Below the pieces are notes generated by a model that was not told where the DNA came from, ran no database searches, and saw only the letters and a list, made by a program, of their open reading frames with translations. Below are positions 23,534 through 35,698 of a DNA stretch of 64,000 nt, one piece after another. The position numbers and the translations under genes were made by a program. Each line of letters opens with the position of its first letter. Position 1 is the stretch's first letter. This stretch comes from Conoideocrella luteorostrata (lineage: Eukaryota > Ascomycota > Sordariomycetes > Hypocreales > Clavicipitaceae), in contig JASWJB010000014.1 in the NCBI GenBank assembly GCA_032433595.1, positions 1 to 64,000 on the forward strand, given 5' to 3'.

Positions 23534-26500
23534 GGTAAGTGGTGGACGGGCAGTGTTTCCGATGCCTCAGCTGTGTGAAGCTGTTCGAGAATTCGGCGAT
23601 GTCTACCGCTGTTGGAGAAGAGAGCCAGGAAGTCGTATTACCAATCCATGCGAAAGAGCAGTGACCCTCTGTTGTTATGATCTGGCTGCAACCTCACTAA
23701 TATTCTTTTTTTTTTTTCCTTTTTTTGCTAGCTGAGACAAGGTGGCAGAGACCGCGCTCAGACAATACGGTAGGCTGCGGACCCCTAATGGCGAAGTCGC
23801 CGGTTCAGCGCCTCCAACCCTAGTGGGGAGATGGTTGTACCAAAAAAAAGCGAGTGATTAACTAGTTAGCTGCTTGATTGAAATTGTTGAGTATCCTGTT
23901 GCTGTTGAAAGTGAAGAGGCCGGTGGTTACGTCTGTTGCGTGCAACAATATGCAGCGATTTGAACAAATGCTTTTGATTTCAATATTCCAACCTTGAAAG
24001 GGCCTGCCGCCTCGACAAGCAACCGAACGACGTATGTTTGACTGGTGTGAACCGGTGTTCATGTGAGGGAGGCTCTGAAAGAAAAGAAAAGGCAGAGAGG
24101 CTACTACCTAGTGGGAGGCAGTTAAGACAAAACAACTAAATGGCGAGAGACAACGGTTGGCTGCCAGATCTTGGACATGTACTCCTCGTGGGGAGGTTGG
24201 AAATGCACAGCTCAATGACAAGCTTTTGTACGGAGCACAATTCAATCTGGATAACCACGTCTCATAATAGTTAATGTCCGGAGCCGAACGGTCCATTCTT
24301 GTATTATTTACTTATCAGACTACGACACATGGCAGTGGACCGACAGACAAAGACCCGGACACCCAGTGAGCCAGAGTCGAGAACTGGGGCCCCATGGCGG
24401 GGACTGGTGGCGTTTCTTGGTAAATACGACTTGCTCACTCATACCAACATGACAGGCCGTGTTAACAAAACTCGTTGCCGTTTTGTCGCAGCCATAGCGT
24501 GGGACTCTGAGTCGCATCGAGTCCGGGAGTCGCGTCTTACCCCTGGAACTCCTCACTGGAGCTCGTGAAGTCTTGCGCCTGTCAATCTTGTGTTGGGTGT
24601 GCGTCGTGTGGTGTGGTGTGGTATGGTGTGCCCTGCATTGCATTGCATTGCCTCGCCTTGGTATGTATGGGCTGGCTGTGGCCGGGTGTCGCCCAGGCCT
24701 GGTCCGGTTGTAAAACGGAGCAGGCAACGCCGGGCAACTAGGTCAGGGGGTCCGCAAAACTTTGTCTTGTGTGTGTGTGTGATGTGATGGCCCGATGGGT
24801 ACGAGGGGGAAGTGCCAGGGGGCGAGGAACAGGGGCCAAGGAGGCTAGGGGGGGCTTTGGGGGGGCCCCTTGATGCTTAAAAGGCCTTCCGGAGTCGAAT
24901 CTGAACGAAAACAGCGGAGGCCAAAGCCGGGGCGCAGCGGAAGTTGCATGTGCAGCTAAAAAGCTAGTCTAATCCACACATGGGCCATCACCCTTCTTTG
25001 GCTTGCTGCCGCTTAGCCGTGCATTGTCGCTACTGCAATAGCAGCCACGGAGTTGTCAGTTACTGCATAACTTTCCAATAAGTCGCTGCGGAGTACTCCG
25101 TATACTCAATGTGCATTACAATCGCCAATGTAATACTCGGCCGTCTGTCTTTAGCAGCAATATTTCCGTTTAGCAATGCGGTAGTATGCTCCGTAGTATT
25201 GAATTGTACTGCTGGAGCATGTCAGACAACCATGAACGGCAGCAGCACCCAATTACGTAGCACCAGGACTCTCCTACAATACGTGATACGTGGGCGTCGT
25301 TGTACTGCATCTGTTTGAATGTCACGACATATTCTGTTAGTAGACGCAATGTCAGGATGTGTCTAATTAGTGATATTTCTCCTGTCGCAATGGGCTAGTC
25401 CAATCGTTTGCTTTTCGCAGCACCGGCCCGTAGTGACTCCTAGGTCCGCATATGTATGTACATATATACGGAGAGGCACTACTGCAAGGACAATGTAGTG
25501 AACCGACAAGTGATCAAAGAACAGGCTGCAATCTCTTGGGCACGCAATGGAAAAGCAAAACTTCATCGCGCGTCCCAGCGAAACGCGTTGATTGTAGGTG
25601 CGCCTCTTGACGTGCCACCACGCCCAGCGGACGCCACCTTGTCAATATTGTAGCCAGGCCATTGTTCCTCTTGACGAGTCGACCGTGTCCACGCCAACGA
25701 GACATGGAGGGTCTGGTTTGTCTGGTGGTTAACTACCGAGCAGTTACAATAGTTACAATAGTCAGTTGCAATAAACTATATTGTACGGAATACGGAGTAC
25801 GGTACCACTTTCTGCACCCAAGCAAGTCCGCCCCCAAGTTCAAGTGCTGAAGCCTGAAGGCTTGTTATCCTTGAGCATGGCTGGTGCATGTGGCCGCGCG
25901 CTGAGAAAGTCACGCTCGGCCCTCCAATATTGCCGGTACAACATCACACACACGTGAAGCAGGATCCCCGGCAAAATTCTGCGGCTGCTCGCCCGCATAC
26001 ACTAAAGTTCCACATTGTTTGTCCCGGCACGTAAATACGGGGCACGCGCCTTCCATTTGAGTATAATACCAAGTAAGTATTCCGTACCGAGTACGGAGTA
26101 CGTAACGTGGATGAAATCTTTCTCTCGCACAATTGCTTTTTTTCCTGCCACCATCGTGACTGACGCTGCCCGCGTCCCCGCCTCTTACTGTTCTATTCGT
26201 CCATTTCTGGGCTTACTCGGTTCTTAGGGGAATCGAGTTACCGGCATAACGGATCCTAAGCACCCTTGTTCCGCGGTGATCATTGCACCATACTATCCCT
26301 AGCCCGTGCCGAGTAGCTAGTACGGATGAGTACGGAGTAACTAGTTAGTCTTTCATCCTTTCGAGCCAACGAGCCTTTCGACCGTCTCTTTGTCTCTATG
26401 TGGGGCTCCTTGCTCAGTAGTAGCATTCGTATTCCTTGCTTCAACGAACGTACAGATTGGAAGGCTTTCATCGACAACCTATTACGGAGTGCTAGTATTT

Positions 26501-29462
26501 GACTGTTGACTGGGATATCCTGTTAAGTGTGACGGAGGAGGGGTCAACTGGCAGGTAGTCTCCATTTGAAAACATTATTGTTCGCGGGGGGGATCGGTCT
26601 CGGAACATGCAGATCGGATTGAGGGTACACGATTATCTTCAACCTTGGACAACAAAGGTTATTGCAGCATTACTGGGACAATAGGCGAACAGGGTCACGC
26701 TCCTCAACGCGGTAGTCTTAGGCGACCTTGGCATTTGCTACCACGGCATCTTTCCGACTATGCCCTCGACACCGGTATCCACCGACACCATGTATCATAT
26801 CGCAGTCCCGGTATAGGCGGCGAAGACCTGCCATTGCATGGCATTGCGCTCCATTGCGCTCCATTGCGTTCTGCGGTGGCGCATTGTGCAATTATATTAA
26901 CTTTTTAGTATACGGAGTGCGGGGCATTGTCAACTTGGCCGTAGGCTTTACTCCCACTGTAGGCATTAGTCAGTGCCCGCGGTCAGACCCCTTTCGAGCT
27001 AACAAATTTTCTATTTGACATGTCTCAGCAGACAAGACAAGAAGAACCCGAGCTGGCTGATCAACGCATGATAGTAGTAGTAAGAATGTGGTGCTTTGTT
27101 AGTTGCTCTATTGTTCCACTTGTGTACCAGTAGTAAGCCATGATGTGCTCCTCGTACCTCCTATTCGCTTCTTTTCGCTCCATACACCTTGACGAAGCAG
27201 CTTGACGGAAAACCTTGACAGAATCCCCGGGATGGGTGAAATAGGCGAATCAAAATCCCACCAAGACCAATTCGAACGAGGGTCAGGTCAGCTGACCGCC
27301 TCTTCCTTCGACAAACGCGCTTAGTTTCAAATTTCATTTCATGCAGTGTTCATCACTCACGTCTGGCTGCATAAGAGTGACCAGGAATCATCAAATCATT
27401 TTCCAGGAGCGAAAAGACACGTACGTCTGCCTTGCTGCAAGCACAGTACGAAGCTTCCTCCCTCATCCGGACAACCAACTTGTGAGGACTCTCATAATTT
27501 GCGTGCCACGCGACATACTAGCTGGGCACGGCTCAGTAAGACGGGCCGTTCCAAAATGAGCGGCAATCAAGTACTCCGTAGCATGGCCCGTATTGTCCTT
27601 CTGAGCAGCCGATGCTACAGAATCGTCCGCAGAATGTTATCGTGGCATCCTTTCGGAGCTCGTGCGGTGTTCGCGGCAGGCACCGGGCCGACGAGCAAGA
27701 CCCAGCGGCCCAGAACAAGCACGAACATCTTCAGCATCAGACAGAGAACGTGGTTGGTTCTACAATTGGTAGGCTGGCTGGCTGCACCCCTGGTTCCTGC
27801 AGTAGCGCAAAGGCAGGTTGTTGATGCTGTGGCCATGTACCGGCGGTAAGTCCAACCACGGAGTTCAGAGTTAACACTAGTTACGGAGGCGTTCGGCACA
27901 TGGCATGCTCGATCTCCCGCCAATTGGATGCCAGTTAAATACCGCGCCATCTTCTCCGACTTGGAAAATCTTTCATGTCGCTAGACAAGATCTACAATGT
28001 AGTATACCTCGTGTTGCATCAAGGAGAGTGAGCCGGCATTCGATTTTAAAATTTCCATGTTGTGCCTCAGCCGCTGAAGCGGACGACTCGGTGCTCAGCA
28101 GGGTATTCCGCCACTTGGCCACGCCCGGTCCAGGCTCGTTCCATATCCGGAACCCATTTTCATCGCAGCACAGTAAAATCGTTCAATCTAAGATTTGATA
28201 GAGCCGAATCTGGCTGATCATGATTCGTCATTTCGTTTTCCCTTATGCCAGACGTTTCGGACGGTCAAGAGGAAGACACATATTTACGCTACGATTTAAC
28301 GTGAAACCGGGTGGATCCCTGTCCAGCCTATTTCTCTTATCACCACACGGATGCCAGTGACCGAACGATGTGTTTCAACGGTGTTCGACAAGGTGTTTTG
28401 GGCAGACGTCTCTTCTAGCTGCTCCGTCGTCTGAATCACCCACCATGTACTCCGTAGTAATGTCTACTCGTTGGCGGCTATCCTTACAAAATGCGGAGAC
28501 CGATGGGCTGGTTCGCTTTTGTTACGACGCTCCTGGCAAGAGCTTCCATGACCAGCCGCTCATGGCCATCTACATAGTCATTGAGTTACACGCCACAAGG
28601 TTAGATGATCTTTACCGCAGCTCTGGCCGTTTGCAACAATATTAGATCCATGCTCTTGCCCTGGGGTGCCATGGAGTCTTGCAGATCTAGTATGTTGAGA
28701 AAGATTCCGTGTTCGTATAGCGAAAGACCGCAATGTATGATGTATGCCCATGGATTCGAGGCGAGTTTACAGAGCTGGCCGATGATAAGCTCTGTCATAC
28801 CTATGCAATAGTACGCCTCGACCCATTTACTACGGTGGTTCCGTCAAGGCATGTGGCCGAGAGGGGGGATTGATGGAAAGATTGATGCGACACTAGCGAC
28901 ACAGGGTAGGCGCAACGGAACTTCGACGTGTGGATGACACAAAAGTGGCTCCATGGTCAGCAGATGTAATCCTACCTTAGCTGTGTTACAACCTAGCAGC
29001 CTCAGACGTATGTAGGACCACCACCCGCGAGTCCGGGAAATCAGATGGTTTATTGAGCGTTGCAGATCCATCCATTTAGGCGTAACAGAGGGCATGATAA
29101 TGCGCGTGAAAATGAAGTAGGCTCTCCATGCTAGGGTTTGTTCTTTAGAAAAAAAAAAGAAAAAAAAGTGACGGAAGAAAGTAAACGCGCCATATTCACG
29201 ACCATGTCCGTCGGTCTCGCCACTCTAACTAACTATCAGCTGTCAAGATCGACTCATGCTGGGCTTACAGCTGCCACACAACTGTGACCCACTATTTGCC
29301 CCTCCATGGCTCCCCCATCAGAAACGGCCAACCACGTGGGGTGGCAAGGTGGGAAGCAACTGATCTAACTGCGGACGGAGCAACAGCACTTCAATGCTAG
29401 TCAACATATCATTAGCTTACCATACGGCCTTCATAGTCTCGAATACCATACCTTGAGAAACT
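23534..29462. other. Long gene-free stretch (5.9 kb)
   Basis: No frame in this stretch shows recognisable protein features or consistent splice structure. It carries at least ten palindrome-type motifs (for example 25088-25107, about 25792, 26079-26102, about 26330, about 26485, about 26911, about 27572, about 28446). It also has a (TG)n tract at about 24768-24781, GCATT pentamers at about 24633-24652, and an 11-bp tandem repeat at about 26838-26872. A minus-strand frame at 28601-28798 was examined and left out. Confidence 0.5.
26838..26872. repeat. Short tandem repeat, CATTGCGCTC unit
   Basis: Three near-identical 10-11 bp units (CATTGCGCTC, CATTGCGCTC, CATTGCGTTC) stand in tandem inside the gene-free region, preceded by a related CCATTGCATGG piece. 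Confidence 0.75.
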
Positions 29463-30593
29463 ATGACGACTAATGGCGATGACTCGTCCCTCCCAAGGGT
29501 AGAATCACCAACCGGCTCACCACGATCGGCGTCTGTGTCTCTTCAGGCCGCAGCAACGATGAATGCTGGCCTCCAGCGTGAGCCTTCGCGCCGTACATAT
29601 ATGATTTCCTTGGCAACGAAAAGAGCCTAATGACTAACTGCTCGCTCTGTAGAGTCATCTAGCAGCTCCATAGCACGAAACACATCCTCTCCGAATGCGA
29701 GCCGACGACGATCGACTGTCCTTATGAACTTGCAGCTGAATGACCCGTCCGTCCCGGGTCCCGGGGAGATGGCACACGAACGGTCTGGATATAATGCATC
29801 AAGTCCCCAGCCCCTATCAGGATCACCACTGACGGCTGATCCGAATCATCATCGAGCGCCCAGTCTGGGAGAGCTCCACCAGGAGCTGGAGGCTGAACAG
29901 GAAGGACATGTGGTGAGTGCTTGCTCAACAGGCTGTCTATGTGTATGGAAATGTGCAGAATCCTGATGGGCAGACAGAATCGACTTCTACAAATGATAAG
30001 ACAGCAACAACTGGAGCTCCAACGACTCCAGGCCGCGCGACCCGGCCATAGTAGCGATCACACGGCTGACGACAGTGCCATTGCAGACACGGCGCCTAGA
30101 CCGATCCAGGGGACAGGCGTCTCGCAGGTTAATGTACCCAGCAGCCAGACCGTTGGATCATTCTCCCGGTCACCTGTATTTCCCCGAGGGTCTATGGAAA
30201 TGGCACGTGCAGAGATGCACCGTAGGTCTAGGACTCCCAGTCGCGGCGCTTCCCCGCGGCTGCGAGCAACGTCAATAAGTCAGGAGAGCGGTGACTGGGT
30301 TCTTGGTGGCCGTGATGAGAGTGCCTTTTATCAAGCAGAAACTCAGATGCTTACGCGGGAGAACCAAATGCTGCGACACCGTATTCGCGATTTGGGTAAG
30401 TGTTGTATGGTGGTGTACGAAGCATTTTCGGACCAATGACTGACCGACATATGCAGAGAAGCAGCTAGCTGAGATGGGCCCGAGCTCGGGAACGGGAACT
30501 GAGCCGTCGATACCATCTCATCTGACTCAGTCTTCGTCGACGGCGACTGGAGAGGAACGAGCCGACGAGGCTGACACCACCAAAGACTTGTAG
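29463..30593 (+). CDS. Conserved coiled-coil protein, function unknown
   Basis: Exons 29463-29577, 29653-29912, 29978-30395 and 30457-30593 join in phase to 309 aa. The N-terminus (MTTNGDDSSLPRVESPTGSP) is Ser/Pro rich and disordered. It is followed by SLGELHQELEAEQEGHV running across intron 2 into NRLLQMIRQQQLELQRLQ, a clear coiled coil. A second coil, FYQAETQMLTRENQMLRHRI, continues over intron 3 into RDLEKQLAEMG. The third exon is placed at the acceptor that restores the coil (ACAG before AATCGA); an earlier acceptor would put it out of frame. This pattern is familiar from uncharacterised ascomycete proteins; I do not know a function. The heptad content suggests a dimeric adaptor. Confidence 0.75.
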
Positions 30594-31209
30594 GTGATGT
30601 ACAAGATGGATTGATGAAACGCTCTGAGCGATCTGTGCATAGACAATTTAATTACGGAGTTCTGGGGGAGAAAATTAATCAGTGGAAAGGAAGGGCATGG
30701 GATTGTATGTAATAGCGCATGGTTGACATGAGCTGTTGTCTAAGTTGGAACATGCATCCGTTACTTTTGTCAAGGTCTCCAGTAGTAATCACCACATGAT
30801 AAAAACGATGGCATAGTTGGTTATTTTTTGTATTCTAGTCGTTTGATTATTTTGTTTGTATTTTAAATTGCCCCTCCATATGTTTGAGCGCGATTGTGAT
30901 ATTAGCAGTGGCAGCATCTGGAACCTGAATGAAATACTCCTCCGATTGAAGTGAATATCCGCGTTCTTTCCGCATCCTCTGTACGGAGGAACTAACTGTA
31001 CGGAGTAGTTAGTAACTAGTCCGTAGTGCTCCGTGCTGCTCCGAGACTCGGCAGTCATACTCCGTACCCGAACGTTCATTGGGTGCATATCGGGGATCCT
31101 CCCCGCGCAGCCCGCAACTTTCAGAACGGCGCGCAGGCAACTTACATCTCTACTTGGTTGAAGAGTAACTAGCTAACTGGCTAATTACAAGAGAATTTCG
31201 TCAATTAAA
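30594..31209. other. Intergenic with dense palindrome cluster
   Basis: Between two plus-strand genes. Positions 30979-31071 hold five TACGGAGT/ACTCCGTA-like copies within about 90 bp, the densest cluster in the window, just upstream of the FAD oxidoreductase gene. Confidence 0.6.
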
Positions 31210-32794
31210 ATGCTATCAAGGAGAGCATCAAGACTGCCCGCCTCCACAAGGACTTGCTGTGTCGTCGTTCCCGGCCGACAATTCAGCTGCACGTCTTCCC
31301 CCCAAGCGGACTTTACTCATACTGTATGCTCTCTCTCCCCTTCCTCCCCTCCCCTCTCCTGTAAAGCTGCATGGCATGCATGGTGCCGTAGCCCGCTCAG
31401 ACACTCTCGCTCACTCGCATCATTTTTGTTGCCCATTTTCCATTTTCAAACCCCCCTGGGCGCCCCCCCCCCCCCCTTTTCCCCTTGAAAATCAACGTTA
31501 CGAAACAAACCACACGGTCTTGGGCCTTTGGAACTGATCAAATATGCCACCCTTTTCCCCCAAAATCTAGGTCATCGGGGGCGGCGTCGTCGGCCTGTCC
31601 ATCGCGCACCGTCTGTCCCTCCAGCCGGGCAGCTCGACGCTCCTCCTAGAGCGGCACTCCGCGCCCGGCACGGAGACATCTTCCCGCAACAGCGAGGTCA
31701 TCCACGCAGGCATCTACTATGGCAGGGACACGCTGAAGACGCAGCTATGCATCCGGGGTAGGCGCCTGCTGTACGCGTTCTGCGAGAAGCACGGCGTGCC
31801 GCACAGGCAGACTGGCAAGTGGATCGTTGCGCAGACAGATGGCCAGAGGGAGCAGCTGGAGAGGCTGCATGCGCATTGTGAGGAGGTCGGCGTGCCGATG
31901 AGGTGGGTTCCCGGGGAGGAGGTTCGGACGCGCGGAGAGGGCGTGAGGGCCGAGAAGGGCGTGCTGGAGAGCCCGACGACGGGCATCGTGGATGTTCATG
32001 GCCTGATGGTTGCGCTGAGGGGTCTGTTCGAGGAAAATGGCGGGGTGGTTGCGCTGAACTCGGCCGTTGGCGGTGTTCGGCCTCTTGGTGCATCTGTATT
32101 TGCATCTGTATCGTCGGATGGTAGCGTCAGTAGCAGCAGCAGCAGCAGCAGCGGCCATTCAGGATGGGAGATCGACGTGCAAGATCCCGCGGGTGACTCC
32201 TCGACAATCACGTCCGAGACCATCGTCAATGCTGCTGGACTCGGGGCCGTAGACGTCCACAACATGATTGTGCCGTCTTCGCAGCACAAGACACTCTACT
32301 ACGCCAAGGGGAATTACTTCTCCTACTCGTCGTCCCGGCCCAAAATCTCACGCCTTATATATCCGGCCCCGAACCCAGGAGCCGGCGGACTGGGAACCCA
32401 TCTTACTCTTGATATGGGCGGCCGCGTACGCTTCGGTCCGGATATAGAATGGGTCGACAGTCCGGATGACCTGTCTGTGAGTAGGGCGCGGCTGGAGCAG
32501 GCCATCCAGGAGATCAAGCTGTATTTGCCTGGGGTGGATGCCAGCTGTTTGGAGCCGGACTACGCGGGTATTCGGCCGAAACTGACCTACAAAGGCGCTG
32601 GGCAGGCGGGCAAGAACTTCAACGACTTTGTGGTAAGGAAAGAGGATGGATATGAGGGCTGGATTAACTGTTTGGGCATAGAGAGTCCCGGGCTGACGAG
32701 CAGTTTGGCTATTGGGGAACGAGTCCAAGAGCTGCTGTATGGGAAGCGAAGGGGGGAGGGTGCGGGTGCGAGTGCGAGTGAAGGTCAACCATGA
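31210..32794 (+). CDS. L-2-hydroxyglutarate dehydrogenase-like FAD-dependent oxidoreductase, probably mitochondrial
   Basis: Two exons, 31210-31323 and 31571-32794, give 445 aa. The first exon encodes an Arg/Ser-rich leader (MLSRRASRLPASTRTCC) typical of mitochondrial import. Exon 2 begins exactly at the Rossmann FAD motif VIGGGVVGLSIAHRL. It continues with ERHSAPGTETSSRNSEVIHA, IYYGRDTLKTQLCIRGRRLL, the DVHGLMVALRGLFEENGGVV region and a C-terminal DYAGIRPKLTYKGAG and NCLGIESPGLTSSLAIGERV, all as in the L2HGDH/LhgO branch of the DAO superfamily. The expected reaction is oxidation of L-2-hydroxyglutarate to 2-oxoglutarate with electrons passed to the respiratory chain (family knowledge). The intron holds a run of 14 C (31463-31476). 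A Ser repeat (SSSSSSSGHSGW) lies in a surface loop. Confidence 0.87.
31463..31476. repeat. Poly-C tract (14 C) in an intron
   Basis: A pure C run inside the single intron of the FAD oxidoreductase gene, within pyrimidine-rich sequence. Such tracts are prone to length variation and sequencing error; it does not affect the coding frame. Confidence 0.9.
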
Positions 32795-33396
32795 ACTTGA
32801 TGGATTCGGACGAGTGTTATGACTGAACATGATTCGCGAACGCGTTGTGGTCTCGTAGTAGCAGTAGCAGCATTAGCGCTATCAACCATCAAAGGATATA
32901 CCAAACAGACGACCTCCATAGCTGATGCGCAAAAGCCCTGGAGTACAGACAAACACCCTGCTTGATATGCGGGTCGCTGCCGCCGCATCTTAGAAGACTC
33001 GTAAAAAGGTACAAGTCAAGGTTAGACACAATCTGAGCGAATGAATATCCGTATACAGAGTACTCCACTGATATATATCCCATGCAAATAATAAAGCCCG
33101 ACAAATTGCTTTCGGTATCAATTGATGACGACAATTTCCCTACCCTATCCATTTGTGCTCAAAATTCAATCCTGGTTCGACCGAACAGCCCATGGCCAAG
33201 TGTGTGTGTATTGAATTGCGATCCAAAGTCAAGCCATAACGCCTCTTATCGCTCCCGCAACAATTCGCTCCTAAGCATAGAAACAGAACGCCGTTTTGAG
33301 TATTCTTGGTAGCATTAGCGAGCTATCATATCAAGTGGGATATCCTGGTGATAATGAATGTTTGTGTGTTTTCACTGTCCATGTAGCTCGCGCCTC
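32795..33396. other. Intergenic between convergent genes
   Basis: 3' flanks of the FAD oxidoreductase and DUF2415 genes. No gene seen; one motif copy at about 33055-33065. Confidence 0.55.
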
Positions 33397-35698
33397 TTAG
33401 CTCATCGTGATGCTGGGGCAAAATTTTCTGCCTTGAACATTGATGGGCAGTTCATAGATGCCATTTTGTGCACCGACGAAACTTTGCGGTCCATGTCAGC
33501 CGGTTATGTTCTACACCAAAGGGAAAACAAAAAAAGAAAAAGAACGGGGTATGAGCACTTACAGAGTACGACCATCTTCGGCCCAGGCCAAGCCACCGGT
33601 GTGGTCCGGAGACGGTGGCACTTCGAAGATTCCATGTTCCGTCGCCAGGGTCCCTCGAATAGCACTTTCCTCCCAGCGGTTCACCACTTGATTGACAAGA
33701 GGCACAAAAAGTGACGAGTCTTCGTTGTCGGCATCGTTTGAAGGTCGCTCTCTGGCTTGTAAAATCTCGAGCACGTTCAAGTAGGACGGGTCTTGTTGGT
33801 CCCTCTCTCTCTCCCTTGGATCTCGCATCGCTGCTACCGTCTCCCCGATTCTGTCCATCCACCGCTGATCTGGCCGCTGCGGTGACGGAATTGGCTGACC
33901 ATCAACTCCCTCGCGCGTAGACTGCCGCGCATTGCGAGCTCTTTCTGTTTCCTGTTGACGTTCTCGCTGCTCCCTGTAAGAACCCAGAATATCGCCCATG
34001 GCTCGGCTGGTACTGCTGCTTCGCTGTCGTGGCCTTACACCACCAACATTGGAGGTGGGACGCAGGCTGGAAAGGTTTGTCCAGGTAAAATCCGGCGGCC
34101 CACCCCGTGATCGTCCTTCAGCATCCCTCTGGGATGCCCGATCACGCCTTCGTCGGTCACCTTGAATGGCCTCAAGGACGATCGTTTCGTTGGCGGTGAG
34201 AGGTTGATTCAAGGTCTCTAGGCTTTCGGCTGGTCGACGTGTGCGTGTAATGCCAGAGGGTGGCGATCGGGTTGACCGTCGCTCTGCATTATTTTCCAAA
34301 AGTCGAGGATCGATAGTGTTTCGATCGAGAATGTCGATGTGTTCGAAATCAACCTCGATGCTGATATCTACGATCTGACGAATATTGAAGTTGCTTCTCA
34401 TGTCAGCGAAGCCGATGTGACCTCTGTCTTCCGTCCATGCAAGGATATCAAAGGGCCCTGGGCAGAAAGCCATGTCTCGAATAGCTCCAGGACCACTCTC
34501 GGGACGAGAAGACTGGAATGTTGTGATGAGAGGCTCCGCACGAGGGTCGAGAAGTAAAGTCGTGTCAAATACAGAAATTGTACCATGCTGAGTTCCAACT
34601 GCCAGGTAAGCACCAGATGGTGAGAAACTTGCAGCAAAACTGCCACGACTGTCTGAGCGGTCATCTTTCCTTTGGCTCTTGAGTAAAAACCTCTGTCTTT
34701 GTTCCCATCGATGCCCGCTCTCCTGCGGAGACGATACTGTTCCCAGTTCCTTTGCTACCCGTTCGTGGACGTACAGATAGGGATCATCAAGGATGCCTAT
34801 TAGAATTCGACCATCTGGAGAAATGATGGCTCGGTTGACGAAATCGGGATACTCCACGATGTCGAGAGGGTCAACCTTGTCGTTTTGATCAAAATCTCCC
34901 AAGCTCACGAGAATGACAGTCTTGTCATTGTTAGCCAAGACAGCAACAGGCTGAGTGTACGTCCCTACGTGAGAAGCTGACGTTGATGGAAACCAAAGAG
35001 TAATACAGTTGATGCGGTCTCTGGCGAGCTTCATGCTCTTTGCGATCAAGCTTTTGTTCGACCGACGAGCATGGGCCAGAAGTGCCCAAAGAGGATCTTC
35101 ACGGCTGGCTCCATCAAGACCTAGCGGGTGTCTTCTTTCGGCCCCAGAGTATAGTCCTGACAGCGGCTGCCGATTGCTCTCGATGGTCTCTTCCAGTTTG
35201 ATCGCTACGAACTCGCCCGTTTCGCTTCCGCAACACAGCCATCCGTTCTCGGCGACTAAACATCGAGGGGCAAATGTAAGAAGCTTAATGGTTTCGCATT
35301 CGTTTGTGTAGGTATTGAGGCGTTGCACGTGGTTGCTGCCGTTGCCACCGGGCAGGTAGACAATGTTGCGTTTTTCTGCGCTGATCAAGGACCGGAGCTG
35401 CCAATGTCTGCCGGCGGCAAAAACAAATACGTAGTGAGCTATGCGTGTCCACCAGAGAGTACAAGGGAGCAAAGAGTAACAAGAAACGTACTGTGAGCAA
35501 ACAGGAATGCGATAATGCTTGCGTCCTTTTCTGGAAACTATGCCCTTGGTCGGATAGTACCTGTAGCCATCCGGGTTGTTAGAACATGAAGCTTTGTATA
35601 AAACGCACCGGCCGACAGAAGCAAAAGTGTAGAATCAAATGGTATTCGGCATGAAGAATGGAGGAAATTACGAACACGCCATCATCATTACTAGCCAT
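33397..35698 (-). CDS. DUF2415-domain, WD40/beta-propeller-like protein
   Basis: Exons: 33397-33481, 33563-35407, 35492-35560 and a short first exon starting at the ATG at 35698 (about 35676-35698; its donor is weak, so the first eight residues are uncertain). About 673 aa. Exon 2 reads YYPTKGIVSRKGRKHYRIPV and joins HWQLRSLISAEKRNIVYLPG, then CLVAENGWLCCGSETGEFVA. Propeller-like strands follow (NRAIISPDGRILIGILDD, AASFSPSGAYLAVGTQHGTI), with AFCPGPFDILAWTEDRGHIG matching the DUF2415 signature as I recall it. A disordered Arg/Gln/Glu-rich segment precedes the end. The last exon is added because a GTAAGT donor sits inside the final Leu codon and restores FVGAQNGIYELPINVQ, completing the last blade. 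Function is unknown. Confidence 0.82.

Noticed and set aside
23755..23835. GGTTCAGC within a possible T arm
   Set aside because: Does not match the B-box consensus at the invariant A and no cloverleaf can be drawn.
27346..27849. 167-codon plus-strand open frame
   Set aside because: Composition and motifs look random; no domain, signal or conserved block.
28601..28798. Minus-strand frame MTELIIGQLCKLASNPWAYI
   Set aside because: Vaguely like the C-terminal helices of fungal transcription factors, but too short and without flanking homology or splice signals.
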